Assembly: GCA_036625225.1 (NCBI GenBank)
Contig: JAZKUF010000004.1
Location: 124,001 to 188,000, forward strand
Source: Accumulibacter jenkinsii
GTDB taxonomy: Bacteria > Pseudomonadota > Gammaproteobacteria > Burkholderiales > Rhodocyclaceae
Direction of reading: 5' to 3'
Length of the DNA: 64,000 nucleotides
Part shown: positions 52,750 to 61,424 of the stretch, piece after piece
How positions within the stretch are numbered: the stretch's first letter is position 1
Layout: each line of letters opens with the position of its first letter
The notes under the pieces: model-generated
The model's input: the letters and a program-made list of their open reading frames with translations, nothing else
The model's database searches: none
Told to the model about the DNA's origin: nothing
Translations under genes and position numbers: made by a program

Positions 52750-54299
52750 TGGGTAAGCAGCAGGATCGCCAGGAGAAGCGCGATGACCGCCAGCAGGCGC
52801 TGCTGCTGGCGTTGCGTACGCGCAAGTTCAGCCAGCAGCGGCGCGAGATCCGGCCCTTTGGTCTGCGCCAGCGCCTGGTAAACGAGACGCGGCAGTTGCG
52901 GCAGGGTGCGTGCCCAGTAGGGGGCTTCCTGCTGCACGCCGCGGTGAAAGGCGCGGCCGCCGAGCTGTTCGCTCATCCAGCGTTCGAGAAAGGGTTTGGC
53001 GGTCTTCCAGAGATCGAGGTTGGGGTCGAGCTGGCGACCCAGCCCTTCGATGTTGAGCAGGGTCTTCTGCAGCATCACCAGCTGCGGCTGGATCTCGACG
53101 TTGAAACGGCGAGAGGTCTGGAAGAGGCGCAGGAGAACGCGGCCGAACGAGATTTCGTGCAGCGGGCGGTCGAAGATCGGTTCGCAGACGGCGCGGATGG
53201 CGGCCTCGAACTCGTCGGCACGCGTATCGGCCGGCGCCCAGCCGGCTTCGATGTGCGCCATCGCGACGCGCTTGTAGTCGCGCTGGAAAAAGGCGAGAAA
53301 GTTCTGCGCGAGATAGTTCTTGTCGTTGTCGGTGAGCGTCCCGACGATGCCGAAGTCGAGCGCGATATAGCTGCCGTGATGGGCCGCGTCGGTGGCGATG
53401 AAAATGTTGCCGGGGTGCATGTCGGCGTGAAAAAAGCCATCGCGAAAGACCTGGGTGAAAAAGATCTCGACGCCGGCGCGCGACAGTGCCGGCAGATCGA
53501 TCCCGGCGGCAATCAGCGCCTCGGTCTGACTGATCGGGATGCCGCGCATGCGCTCCATGACCATCACCGTCGTCGTGCATTGATCCCAGTACACTTCGGG
53601 CACCTGCAGCAGCCGCGAACCGGCGAAATTGCGCCGCAGCTGCGAGCAGTTGGCGGCTTCGCGCATCAGGTCGAGTTCGTCGTAGAGATACTTGGCGAAC
53701 TCGCCGACGACTTCGCGCGGCTTCAGCCGCTTGCTGTCCGACCAGACCTTTTCGAGCAGACCGGCGAGGGTGTCGAGCAGCGCCAGATCGCTGGCAATGA
53801 CGTCGTGCATGCCCGGGCGAAGAATCTTGACCGCGACCTCATGCCCCCCGTCGTCGGGCCGCAGACGGGCGAAATGGACCTGGGCGATCGAGGCACTGGC
53901 CACCGGCGTCGCATCGAATTCGGCAAAGACCTCACTCGCCGGCCGGCCATAGGCCTGCTCGATCTGCGCCAGCGCGAGCGCCGACGAGAACGGCGGGACG
54001 CGGTCCTGCAATTTCGCGAGTTCGTCGGCGATGTCGGTCGGCAGCAGATCGCGACGGGTGGACATCACCTGCCCGAACTTGACGAAGATCGGTCCCAGAT
54101 TCTCGAGCGCGAGGCGCAGACGGACCGCCGACGGGGTATCGAAGCGGCGCCAGAAATGCACGCTCCGCGAGACAGCCGTCAGCCGGCCGCTGGGCTCATG
54201 TTCGAGAATCATCTCGTCGATGCCGTAACGGCTCGCAATACGGAGGATTTTGGCGAGGCGGAAAAGGCGCACGGCAGACGGCGGCTCGGAGGTCAACAA
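52740..54299 (-). CDS. ubiB: ubiquinone biosynthesis kinase-like UbiB
   Basis: A 519-aa ABC1/UbiB atypical kinase that supports coenzyme Q assembly or transport, probably through ATPase activity at the membrane. KxGQ motif at 74-77 (IFVKFGQVMSTRRDLLPTDI), Ala-rich loop ASASIAQVHFARL, catalytic FFHADMHPGNIF and ALDFGIVGTL. Two hydrophobic segments form the C-terminus (LLAVIALLLAILLLTHYL). Divergent from argS. Confidence 0.95.
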   Translation of the reverse strand: MLTSEPPSAVRLFRLAKILRIASRYGIDEMILEHEPSGRLTAVSRSVHFWRRFDTPSAVRLRLALENLGPIFVKFGQVMSTRRDLLPTDIADELAKLQDRVPPFSSALALAQIEQAYGRPASEVFAEFDATPVASASIAQVHFARLRPDDGGHEVAVKILRPGMHDVIASDLALLDTLAGLLEKVWSDSKRLKPREVVGEFAKYLYDELDLMREAANCSQLRRNFAGSRLLQVPEVYWDQCTTTVMVMERMRGIPISQTEALIAAGIDLPALSRAGVEIFFTQVFRDGFFHADMHPGNIFIATDAAHHGSYIALDFGIVGTLTDNDKNYLAQNFLAFFQRDYKRVAMAHIEAGWAPADTRADEFEAAIRAVCEPIFDRPLHEISFGRVLLRLFQTSRRFNVEIQPQLVMLQKTLLNIEGLGRQLDPNLDLWKTAKPFLERWMSEQLGGRAFHRGVQQEAPYWARTLPQLPRLVYQALAQTKGPDLAPLLAELARTQRQQQRLLAVIALLLAILLLTHYL

Positions 54300-54368
54300 A
54301 GGCGCCAGTTTACACAGAAACGGCCTCGATCGCCGCGCATCGTTCGACCGGGCCTCGGTCGCGCATCG

Positions 54369-54374
54369 TATAAT
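54369..54374 (+). promoter_or_regulatory. -10 box of argS
   Basis: A perfect TATAAT, 38 bases upstream of the argS ATG. A clear -35 is not seen at 17-bp spacing; TTCGAC at 54343-54348 is the nearest candidate, with a 20-bp spacer. Confidence 0.5.
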
Positions 54375-54412
54375 CCGCCGCTTGAGCCAATCCTTCGGGT
54401 ACAGACATCGCG

Positions 54413-56185
54413 ATGAGTTCAGATCTGAAATCCCACCTCGCCGACCTGATGCGTGCCGCGCTGCGCAGTGTAGCGCCGAGCGAGTCGGACATGGCGATCC
54501 ACATCGAGCGACCGAAGCAGGCTTCGCACGGCGATTTTGCCTGCAATCTGGCCATGCAGCTCGCCCGCCCGCTGAAGCGCAATCCGCGGCAGCTGGCGCA
54601 GTTGCTGGTCTCGGAACTGCCGTACTCGTCGCTCCTGGAGCAGGCCGAAGTCGCCGGCGCCGGTTTCATCAACTTCCGTCTCTCGGCGGCAGCCAAGCTC
54701 GCCGTGGTCGGCGAGGTACTCCGCGAAGGCAGCACTTTCGGTCGCTCGAACAGCGGCGGTGGGCGCAAGGTGCTGGTCGAATTCGTCTCGGCCAATCCGA
54801 CCGGACCGCTGCACGTCGGCCACGGTCGTGGCGCCGCTTATGGCGACAGCCTGTGCAGACTGCTCGCCAGCGCCGGCTGGACGGTGACCAGCGAGTACTA
54901 CGTGAACGACGCCGGCCGGCAGATGGATATCCTCGCCCTGTCGACCTGGCTGCGCTACCTGGAACTGCGCGGCCAGCCCGGCAAAGCCGTGACCTTTCCG
55001 CCCAACGCCTATCAGGGCGACTACGTGCGGACGATGGCCAGCCAGCTGCTGACGGCGCACGCTGACCGCTTTCTGCGGCCGCTGGCAGCGATCGTCGCCG
55101 ACACCCCCGGCCTGCCCGATGCGGCGCGCACCGACGATCTCGCCAAACAACAGCGCGAGGCCCATCTCGACGCGCTGATTGCCAATGCGCGAAGCCTGCT
55201 CGGCGAGGAATGGCACTACCTGCATGACTTCGTGCTCGCCGAGCAACTGGCCGACTGCCGCAGCGACCTCGAAGAGTCGGGCGTGCATTTCGACGTCTGG
55301 TTCTCCGAGCAGGCGCTGTTTGCCACCGGTCTCGTCGCGCGCTGTGTCGAACGGCTCGACCAGGCCGGACATCTCTACCGGCAGGATGGCGCCCGCTGGT
55401 TCCGGTCGACCGCCTTCGGCGACGAGAAGGATCGGGTCGTTCAGCGTGACAACGGGCTCTTCACTTACTTCGCGTCGGACATCGCCTATCACCTCAACAA
55501 GTACGAGCGCGGTTTCGAGCGCATCATCAACGTCTGGGGAGCCGATCATCATGGCTACATTCCACGCGTCAAGGGAGCGATCAGCGCGCTCGGACTCGAT
55601 CCGGAACGGTTGCAGGTGGCGCTGGTGCAGTTTGCCGTGCTTTATCGCTCGGGCTGGAAAGCCCAGATGTCCACCCGTTCGGGCGACTTCGTCACCCTGC
55701 GCACGCTGCGCGCTGACGTCGGCAACGACGCCTGTCGCTTCTTCTATGTCCTGCGCAAGTCCGACCAGCACCTCGATTTCGACCTCGACCTCGCCAAGAG
55801 CCAGTCCAACGACAACCCGGTCTATTACATCCAGTACGCGCACGCCCGCCTCTGTTCGCTGCTCGCCCTGTGGGGCGGCGAGCCGCAGGCGCTCGCCGGC
55901 GCCGACCCGGCGCGGCTCGACAGCCCTTACGAACTGACCCTCGCCGCGCGCCTGGGCGAATTCCCCGAAGTCCTCGAAGCCGCCGCCGCTGACCTCGCAC
56001 CGCACCTGATCGCTTTCTATCTCCGGGATCTGGCGGCCGAATTCCACAGCTACTACAATGCCGAGCGCATCCTGGTTGACGAGCCCGCGTTGACCCTGGC
56101 GCGGATCGCCCTGGCCGCGGCCGTCAGGCAGGTGATTCGCAACGGCATGGCGATTCTGGGCGTCAGTTGCCCGGAATCCATGTAA
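54413..56185 (+). CDS. argS: arginyl-tRNA synthetase
   Basis: A 590-aa class I synthetase charging tRNA-Arg. N-terminal additional domain, HVGH at 134-137 (SANPTGPLHVGHGRGAAYGD), then KSDQHLDFDLDLAKSQSNDN and YYIQYAHARLCSLLA and an anticodon-binding domain ending NGMAILGVSCPE. As usual for ArgS the KMSKS loop is degenerate (MSTRSGDFVTL). It heads the argS-SPOR-dsbA run. Confidence 0.97.
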   Translation: MSSDLKSHLADLMRAALRSVAPSESDMAIHIERPKQASHGDFACNLAMQLARPLKRNPRQLAQLLVSELPYSSLLEQAEVAGAGFINFRLSAAAKLAVVGEVLREGSTFGRSNSGGGRKVLVEFVSANPTGPLHVGHGRGAAYGDSLCRLLASAGWTVTSEYYVNDAGRQMDILALSTWLRYLELRGQPGKAVTFPPNAYQGDYVRTMASQLLTAHADRFLRPLAAIVADTPGLPDAARTDDLAKQQREAHLDALIANARSLLGEEWHYLHDFVLAEQLADCRSDLEESGVHFDVWFSEQALFATGLVARCVERLDQAGHLYRQDGARWFRSTAFGDEKDRVVQRDNGLFTYFASDIAYHLNKYERGFERIINVWGADHHGYIPRVKGAISALGLDPERLQVALVQFAVLYRSGWKAQMSTRSGDFVTLRTLRADVGNDACRFFYVLRKSDQHLDFDLDLAKSQSNDNPVYYIQYAHARLCSLLALWGGEPQALAGADPARLDSPYELTLAARLGEFPEVLEAAAADLAPHLIAFYLRDLAAEFHSYYNAERILVDEPALTLARIALAAAVRQVIRNGMAILGVSCPESM

Positions 56186-56201
56186 TCAACAGAGGACTTC
56201 C

Positions 56202-57044
56202 ATGAGCGTGGACATGAAACCCCGCAAGACAGCACCCGCCCGGACGTCCGGCGGCGGCACCCTGTTCGGCCTGTTCATCGGCCTCGTCATCGGCGTCATC
56301 ACGGTGGCCGGCGTCGTCTGGTATATCAACAAGGCGCCGCTGCCCTTCACCACCAATGGCCAGCAGCCCAGACTGGCACCGCCGGTGGGCAGTCAGCCGG
56401 CACCACCACCGCCCCCCGAACCGCTCGCCTCGGCGCCGGTGGCCCTGCCCGGCAAGCCCGGCGACCCGGTACCCGAGAAACCGCGCTTCGACTTCTACAA
56501 GATCCTGCCCGGCAACGCGGAAGCGATTCCCGACCCCGTACCGGCCGAAGCCAAACCGGCCGATGCCAAACCGGTCGAGCCCAAGCCGGCCGAAGCCAAA
56601 CCGGTCGAGCCCAAACCCGTCGAGCCCAAGCCGGCCGAGACCAAACCCGTCGAAGCCAAACCGATCGAAGCCAAACCAGCCGAAGCGAAGCCCGCTGTCA
56701 GCAAACCGGCCGAGCCCAGGCCGGGCGAAATCCGGCCGGGTGAAACAAAGCCGGCCGACGCCAGGCCTGCAGCGGGCAAACCGGTCAACGGCAAGCCCGA
56801 ACCGACGATCAAGGAACCGATCTACCTGCAGGCCGGCTCGTTCCAGAGTGCCGGCGAAGCGGACAACCAGAAGGCGCGGCTCGCCTTGCTCGGTGCCGAG
56901 GCGCGGATTCAGCAGGTGATGCTGCAGGACAAGGTGTGGTACCGGGTGCGCATCGGCCCTTACCACAAAATCGACGAAGTGAATCAGCTGCGCGCCGACC
57001 TGGCGCGGCAGGGGATCGACGCCAACGTCGTCCGCAAGGATTGA
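56202..57044 (+). CDS. SPOR-domain cell-division-type protein
   Basis: A 280-aa protein. A short cytosolic N-terminus is followed by a membrane anchor (about 20-42, LFGLFIGLVIGVITVAGVVW), a long periplasmic linker (about 110-190) built of KPAEAKPVEPK-type repeats, and a C-terminal SPOR domain (IYLQAGSFQSAGEADNQKAR, then WYRVRIGPYHKIDEVNQLRA). SPOR domains bind denuded septal peptidoglycan; the layout resembles FtsN. 16 bases downstream of argS. Confidence 0.9.
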   Translation: MSVDMKPRKTAPARTSGGGTLFGLFIGLVIGVITVAGVVWYINKAPLPFTTNGQQPRLAPPVGSQPAPPPPPEPLASAPVALPGKPGDPVPEKPRFDFYKILPGNAEAIPDPVPAEAKPADAKPVEPKPAEAKPVEPKPVEPKPAETKPVEAKPIEAKPAEAKPAVSKPAEPRPGEIRPGETKPADARPAAGKPVNGKPEPTIKEPIYLQAGSFQSAGEADNQKARLALLGAEARIQQVMLQDKVWYRVRIGPYHKIDEVNQLRADLARQGIDANVVRKD

Positions 57045-57059
57045 GAGAGGAGAAAACTC

Positions 57060-57713
57060 ATGCACGCGCGCCAACGCCTCACCGGATGGTTGATCGCCCT
57101 GGTCCTCGCCACGCTGGCCCTCGCCATGCCGGCCCGGGCCGAACTCGCGGTCGGCCGCGACTACGTGTCGATCGTTCCGCCACAGCAGACCGACAACCCG
57201 GCCCGCATCGAAGTGATCGAGTTCTTTTCCTATGGCTGCCCGCACTGCAGCGAATTCCACCCGGTGGTCAGCCGTTGGGCCGCCGCCCTGCCGGCCGACG
57301 TGGTCTTCAAGCGGGTGCCGGTTTCCTTCGCCCGGCCGCAGTGGGCGAGCCTCGCGCGGCTCTTCTACGCGCTCGAGGCGACCGGCGATCTCGCGCGGCT
57401 CGATGTCGCCGTCTTCAACGCACTGCACCAGGGCGGGGCGAAGCTTTACGACGAGCAGACGATCCTCGCCTGGGTGAAAGCCCAGGGCGTAGACGCCAAA
57501 AAATTCGGCGAGGCCTACAACGCCTTCGGGGTGCTCAGCCAGGTCAAGCGCGCCGACCAGCTGGCGCAGGCCTACCGGATCCAGGGCGTCCCGGCGCTCG
57601 CCGTCGACGGCAAGTACCTGGTCACCGGCAAGGAGATCAAGGGCTTTCCCGACCTGCTGCGGCTGACCGACCAGGTGATCGACAAGGCTAGGCGCGAACG
57701 CAGCAAGAAGTGA
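57060..57713 (+). CDS. dsbA: thiol:disulfide interchange protein DsbA
   Basis: A 217-aa periplasmic oxidase. Signal peptide (about 1-27, ending MPARA), active site C60-P-H-C63 (FFSYGCPHCSEFHPVV) and the cis-proline loop GVPALAVDGKYLVTG. It inserts disulfides into exported proteins. 15 bases downstream of the SPOR gene, same operon. Confidence 0.95.
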   Translation: MHARQRLTGWLIALVLATLALAMPARAELAVGRDYVSIVPPQQTDNPARIEVIEFFSYGCPHCSEFHPVVSRWAAALPADVVFKRVPVSFARPQWASLARLFYALEATGDLARLDVAVFNALHQGGAKLYDEQTILAWVKAQGVDAKKFGEAYNAFGVLSQVKRADQLAQAYRIQGVPALAVDGKYLVTGKEIKGFPDLLRLTDQVIDKARRERSKK

Positions 57714-57840
57714 TGCACGCTGCGCGGACCGGTTCGCGGTCGCATCGGGCAGGCGGTATCTGGCGGTGGACGGTGATGGCCTGGCGCGTCCACCCGACGC
57801 CTCTGCCGCCGGTGGGCGAGGCGCGCTTCGTGCGTCCCTG

Positions 57841-58632
57841 ATGCCCCTTTCACCATCCGGCGGCGTGCTCAGGATCTTCATCACCGGCGCTTCGTCCGGC
57901 ATTGGTCGCGCCCTGGTCGAACACTACGCGGCGCAGGGCGCACAGCTCGGCGTCTGTGCCCGCCGGGGCGAGCTCTTGCAGAGCCTCTCCGCGGGCTGGC
58001 CGGCACAGGTCGTCGGCTATCCGCTCGACGTCACCGACGCGGCGGCCCTGCGCGCTGCCGCCAACAGCTTCATGAAGCGTTTCGGCACGCCCGACATCGT
58101 GATTGCCAATGCCGGCGTCTCGGTCGGCACGCTGAGCGAACATGCCGAGGATCTCGACGCCATCCGTCGGGTCATGGACGTCAATTTTTTCGGCATGGCA
58201 GCGACCTTCTCGCCCTTCATCGCCGCCATGCGCCGAGCTGGTGGTGGCCGGCTGGTCGGCGTCGCGTCGCTCGCCGGCATCCGCGGCGTGCCGGGGGCCG
58301 AGGCTTACAGCGCCTCGAAAGCCGCGGCGATCAGCTATCTCGAAAGCCTGCGCGTCGAACTGCGCGACGCGGGCATCCAGGTGCTCACCCTCTGTCCCGG
58401 CTACATCCGGACGCCGATGACCGCGCACAACCCCTTCCCGATGCCTTTCCTGCTGCCGGCCGAGGTGGCTGCCCGACGTTTTGCGCGAGCGATCGCCCGC
58501 GGCCGCAGCTACACCGTCATTCCCTGGCAGATGATCCCGGTCGCCGCACTCCTGCGCCTCTTGCCCAACGCGCTTTACGATCGCCTGTCCGCCGCCGCGC
58601 CGCGCAAGCCGCGGCAGGCTTCGCCACCCTAA
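57841..58632 (+). CDS. short-chain dehydrogenase downstream of dsbA
   Basis: A 263-aa SDR. FITGASSGIGRALVEHYAAQ, NAGVSVGTLSEH, catalytic Ser in LVGVASLAGIRGVPGAEAYS with YSASK, and PGYIRTPMTAHNP. The start at 57841 is set by homology; the frame extends upstream without similarity. It commonly follows dsbA in betaproteobacteria. Substrate unknown. Confidence 0.9.
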   Translation: MPLSPSGGVLRIFITGASSGIGRALVEHYAAQGAQLGVCARRGELLQSLSAGWPAQVVGYPLDVTDAAALRAAANSFMKRFGTPDIVIANAGVSVGTLSEHAEDLDAIRRVMDVNFFGMAATFSPFIAAMRRAGGGRLVGVASLAGIRGVPGAEAYSASKAAAISYLESLRVELRDAGIQVLTLCPGYIRTPMTAHNPFPMPFLLPAEVAARRFARAIARGRSYTVIPWQMIPVAALLRLLPNALYDRLSAAAPRKPRQASPP

Positions 58633-58663
58633 GCCCGGATGCGGTCGACGCCGAGCGACCGCA

Positions 58664-59389
58664 TCACCAGTCGATGGGCTTCCCATCGCGGAAAAAGCCC
58701 CCACTCGGGCCGTCATCGGGCAACAGCGCCGCCCAGACGATCCCCTGCGCGCCCTGGTCGGCGCTGCGCGTCGCGTCATCGCCGCCCATCGCGGTGCGGC
58801 ACCAGCCCGGGCAGACGGCGTTGATCTTGATCGGGCTGCCGGCGAGTTCCTTCGCGGTCAGCCGCGTCAGCGCGTTGAGTGCGGTTTTCGACATCCGGTA
58901 AGCGGGCCAGAAACCACCCATCTCGGCCAGTTGCCCCATGCTCGACGATACATTGACGATCCGCCCCCAGCCATTCTCCCGCATCAGCGGCACCACCGAC
59001 TGAATCAGGCGCAGTGGCGCGAGGGTATTGCAGGCATGCGTCGCCACCACCACCTGCGGATCGACGACGAAGACGCTGGCCGCCTGCGGGGCGACGAAAT
59101 CCTTCGCCTCGAGCAGCACGCCGGCATTGTTTATGAGAATGTCGAGGCGCCCGAACTCGCGACGCAGGCGCGCCGCCAGAGCGGCAACCGCGCTCGCGTC
59201 GGTGACGTCGGCGACGTGCGGCAGCACCCGCAAACCCCGCTCCTGCAGTTCCCGGGCAGCGTTCTCGATCGCTTCGGCGCCTCGCCCGACCATCAGCACC
59301 AGGCACCCGGTGGCGGCCAGATCCCGCGCCACCGCGAAGCCGATACCCCGCGCCGCGCCGGTCACAACGGCAAGTTTCTGAGCTAGCAT
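58664..59389 (-). CDS. short-chain dehydrogenase, minus strand
   Basis: A 241-aa SDR with VVTGAARGIGFAVARDLAAT, NNAGVLLEAKDF, IVNVSSSMGQLAEMGGFWPA, YRMSK and PGWCRTAMGGDDATRSADQG. The C-terminal GGFFRDGKPIDW is typical of a plant/bacterial carbonyl-reductase-like group. The start MLAQKLAVV at 59389 is preceded by AGGAGA. Opposite strand to the dsbA-linked SDR. Confidence 0.9.
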   Translation of the reverse strand: MLAQKLAVVTGAARGIGFAVARDLAATGCLVLMVGRGAEAIENAARELQERGLRVLPHVADVTDASAVAALAARLRREFGRLDILINNAGVLLEAKDFVAPQAASVFVVDPQVVVATHACNTLAPLRLIQSVVPLMRENGWGRIVNVSSSMGQLAEMGGFWPAYRMSKTALNALTRLTAKELAGSPIKINAVCPGWCRTAMGGDDATRSADQGAQGIVWAALLPDDGPSGGFFRDGKPIDW

Positions 59390-59422
59390 CTGTCTCTCCT
59401 GGGTTGAACATGGAGCCTTATC

Positions 59423-59566
59423 ATGCAATGGTCAGATGCGCTCGGCAAGTCACCTGATCGCTGCACGCTGATCGATGGCGAGATGGTCTCCTGGTACGGC
59501 AGCCGGGCGATCCGCGGCCTCGCCTACCTGCGACACCTGCGGGCGAGTCTGGCTGCCCCGGGATGA
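59423..59566 (+). CDS. possible small protein (47 aa), unknown
   Basis: ATG 59423 follows a GGAG site and opens a 47-codon frame (MQWSDALGKSPDRCTLIDGE...). It is divergent from the SDR gene and has no family I recognise. It may be the truncated start of a longer gene; the next 25 bases before the LysE-type stop are empty. Confidence 0.25.
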   Translation: MQWSDALGKSPDRCTLIDGEMVSWYGSRAIRGLAYLRHLRASLAAPG

Positions 59567-59590
59567 CGCTTGCCGGTTTGAGGGCGCGGC

Positions 59591-60238
59591 TTATGGGGTC
59601 GTGCGACTACCGCTGAGGGCCGTGAACACACCGAGGCCGATGAAGACACCAGCGCCGAGACGCCGGCCGTAGCGACGCAGGCCGCGCGCCTGCGCCAGGG
59701 CCGGCGCAACAAAGCCGGCTGCCAGGGCGTAGGCACAGTCGGTGACTGCCGCCAGGGCGACGAAGAGCGCGCCGAGCGTCATGCTCTGCAGCATCGGAGC
59801 GGCCTGCGGACTGAGGAACTGCGGCAGGAAGGCGGCGAAGAAGAGGGTCGTCTTGGGATTCAGCAGGGCGACCACGAAGCCGTCGCTGAAGACCCGTCGC
59901 AACGGTACGGCAGGCGGCACGACGGCCGCTTCATCGGCCGGCGAGGAGCGAAACATCTGCACGCCGAGATAGACGAGATAGAGGGCTCCCGCGTATTTGA
60001 CCGCCGCAAAGGCGAGCGAAGACAAGGCAAACAGCGCGGCCAGGCCGATTGAAGCGGCGAACGCGTTGCCAAGATTGCCGAGCGCGACACCGGCCACCGA
60101 CACCAGGCCACACCGACGCCCCTGGACGAGACTGCGCGTCACGATGTAGAGGACGCCCGGGCCGGGCGTGATGGCGAGGACGAAGCTCGCGAGCAGAAAG
60201 GCCGAGACGAGCGGCGCCGGGGGAAGGAGAGCGCTCAT
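59591..60238 (-). CDS. LysE/RhtB-family exporter
   Basis: A 215-aa membrane protein with about six segments. LysE signature ITPGPGVLYIVTRSLVQGRR near the N-terminus, GAALYLVYLGVQMF-like region at about 80 and NPKTTLFFAAFLPQFL in the middle. It probably exports an amino acid or derivative. The start overlaps the upstream TPR gene (ATGA). Confidence 0.92.
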   Translation of the reverse strand: MSALLPPAPLVSAFLLASFVLAITPGPGVLYIVTRSLVQGRRCGLVSVAGVALGNLGNAFAASIGLAALFALSSLAFAAVKYAGALYLVYLGVQMFRSSPADEAAVVPPAVPLRRVFSDGFVVALLNPKTTLFFAAFLPQFLSPQAAPMLQSMTLGALFVALAAVTDCAYALAAGFVAPALAQARGLRRYGRRLGAGVFIGLGVFTALSGSRTTP

Positions 60239-61176
60239 CGCAGCAGGCGGTCCTTGGTCGACCGGCTGCGGTCAGAGTAATAGCTGATCTCCTGCATCTC
60301 GCCAGAGGAAAGCGTTTCACCTTCGGGAAGGCTGGCGATCAGCCGCCGATTGGTGATCGCGGGCGCGTACTCCGGATCGAGCGCAATCGCCCGGTCGAGG
60401 CACTCGAACGCTTTCTGACGGTTGCCGAGGCCGGCGTAGGCGAGTCCCATGTTGCCGTACGATTGCACATGGTTCGGGGTGGTCTTCAGGACCTTCGAGA
60501 AGAGGTCGATCGCTGTCTGGAAGCGCTTTTCACGCAGGGCATCAAAGGCGCGATCGAAGGTCCGCGAGCTTTCCATGTAGGTCGCCAGACTGATGCCGCC
60601 GGTCTTCACGATCGCTTCAAGCTTGTCGAGCTTCTCTTTCGCGAGACGCCCTACCGGACCTCTTTCGCCATCCACCGCGATCGCCGACTGAAAAGCCAGA
60701 ACCGCGGGCTCGAGCAGTGCTTTCCTGCAGAACGCCTCGCCAAGGTTGTAGTGCGCATGGGCAAAGACCGGGAAGATCTCGACCGCCCGCTGCAGGAGAG
60801 GGATGGCCTCGTCCATTTCGTCGCGCAGGGCGTGAATGACGCCCATGGCATAAAGCACGGTGTGGTATTCCGGATACTGCCGCCGGATCGTCTCGATGGC
60901 CGCCGCGGCCCGCGAGAGCTCGCCTTTCTCGGCCAGGAGCAGGGCGTCGTCGCAGCGGTCATCCACCTCCTGCAGAACCTCGACGGTGAAGTGCTTGTTG
61001 ACCGACGCCTTGACGAGGTCTTTCTCGCGCTGATAGGCAAGGCACGGCTCATAATGACGGCAACCCTCGCAACCGGCGCCGCGCGTCGCCGCGCAGCAAA
61101 GCGGGCAGATGAACTGGCCGGCGTTCACCTTGCACAGGCGCTTGCCTTTTCTCTCTTCGCACAAAGGGCATTTCAT
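60235..61176 (-). CDS. zinc-ribbon TPR protein
   Basis: A 313-aa cytoplasmic protein. The N-terminus holds paired cysteines (MKCPLCEERKGKRLC, then FICPLCCAATRGAGCEGCRH), a zinc-ribbon-like domain. TPR repeats follow at about 75-165 and 205-285 (VLYAMGVIHALRDEMDEAIP, NLGEAFCRKALLEPAVLAFQ, GNMGLAYAGLGNRQKAFECL). Function unknown. Divergent from ubiU across a 248-bp regulatory region. Confidence 0.85.
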   Translation of the reverse strand: MKCPLCEERKGKRLCKVNAGQFICPLCCAATRGAGCEGCRHYEPCLAYQREKDLVKASVNKHFTVEVLQEVDDRCDDALLLAEKGELSRAAAAIETIRRQYPEYHTVLYAMGVIHALRDEMDEAIPLLQRAVEIFPVFAHAHYNLGEAFCRKALLEPAVLAFQSAIAVDGERGPVGRLAKEKLDKLEAIVKTGGISLATYMESSRTFDRAFDALREKRFQTAIDLFSKVLKTTPNHVQSYGNMGLAYAGLGNRQKAFECLDRAIALDPEYAPAITNRRLIASLPEGETLSSGEMQEISYYSDRSRSTKDRLLR

Positions 61177-61356
61177 CGCTTGGTCTTTCCCCGGGTTCGA
61201 TCACAGCCGGCTAGTCTACGGGAAGTCCGGATGGCTGGCTAGCTTCACCCGTACTATCGTACTATGGGCGCTCCGACGTGCCGCCGGCGATGGCCTGGGC
61301 GTTCTCGTCGACGGGCGCCACAGAGCAGACCTTGCGGCGGATGATCAGCGGCCAAC

Positions 61357-61397
61357 TTGACCAGAATCAAGCGCCACCAGGCAGGCTTGGCTATACT
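61357..61397 (+). promoter_or_regulatory. FNR-type box with class II promoter for ubiU
   Basis: TTGACCAGAATCAA (61357-61370) matches the FNR/Anr consensus TTGATNNNNATCAA at 9 of 10 fixed positions. A -10 box TATACT lies at 61392-61397. With a transcript start near 61405 the box is centred about 41.5 bases upstream, the geometry of a class II activator site. The ubiU ATG is at 61425. Matches the known anaerobic role of the ubiTUV genes. Confidence 0.72.
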
Positions 61398-61424
61398 GGC
61401 GTGCTTCGCCTGACGAGGTCCGCC

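Noticed and set aside
54419..56047. Long minus-strand frame opposite argS (also 56163-57902 opposite the SPOR/dsbA genes and 16573-18051 opposite selD)
   Set aside because: High-GC shadow frames; the plus-strand genes have clear motifs, and the minus frames encode low-complexity peptides with no recognisable domain.
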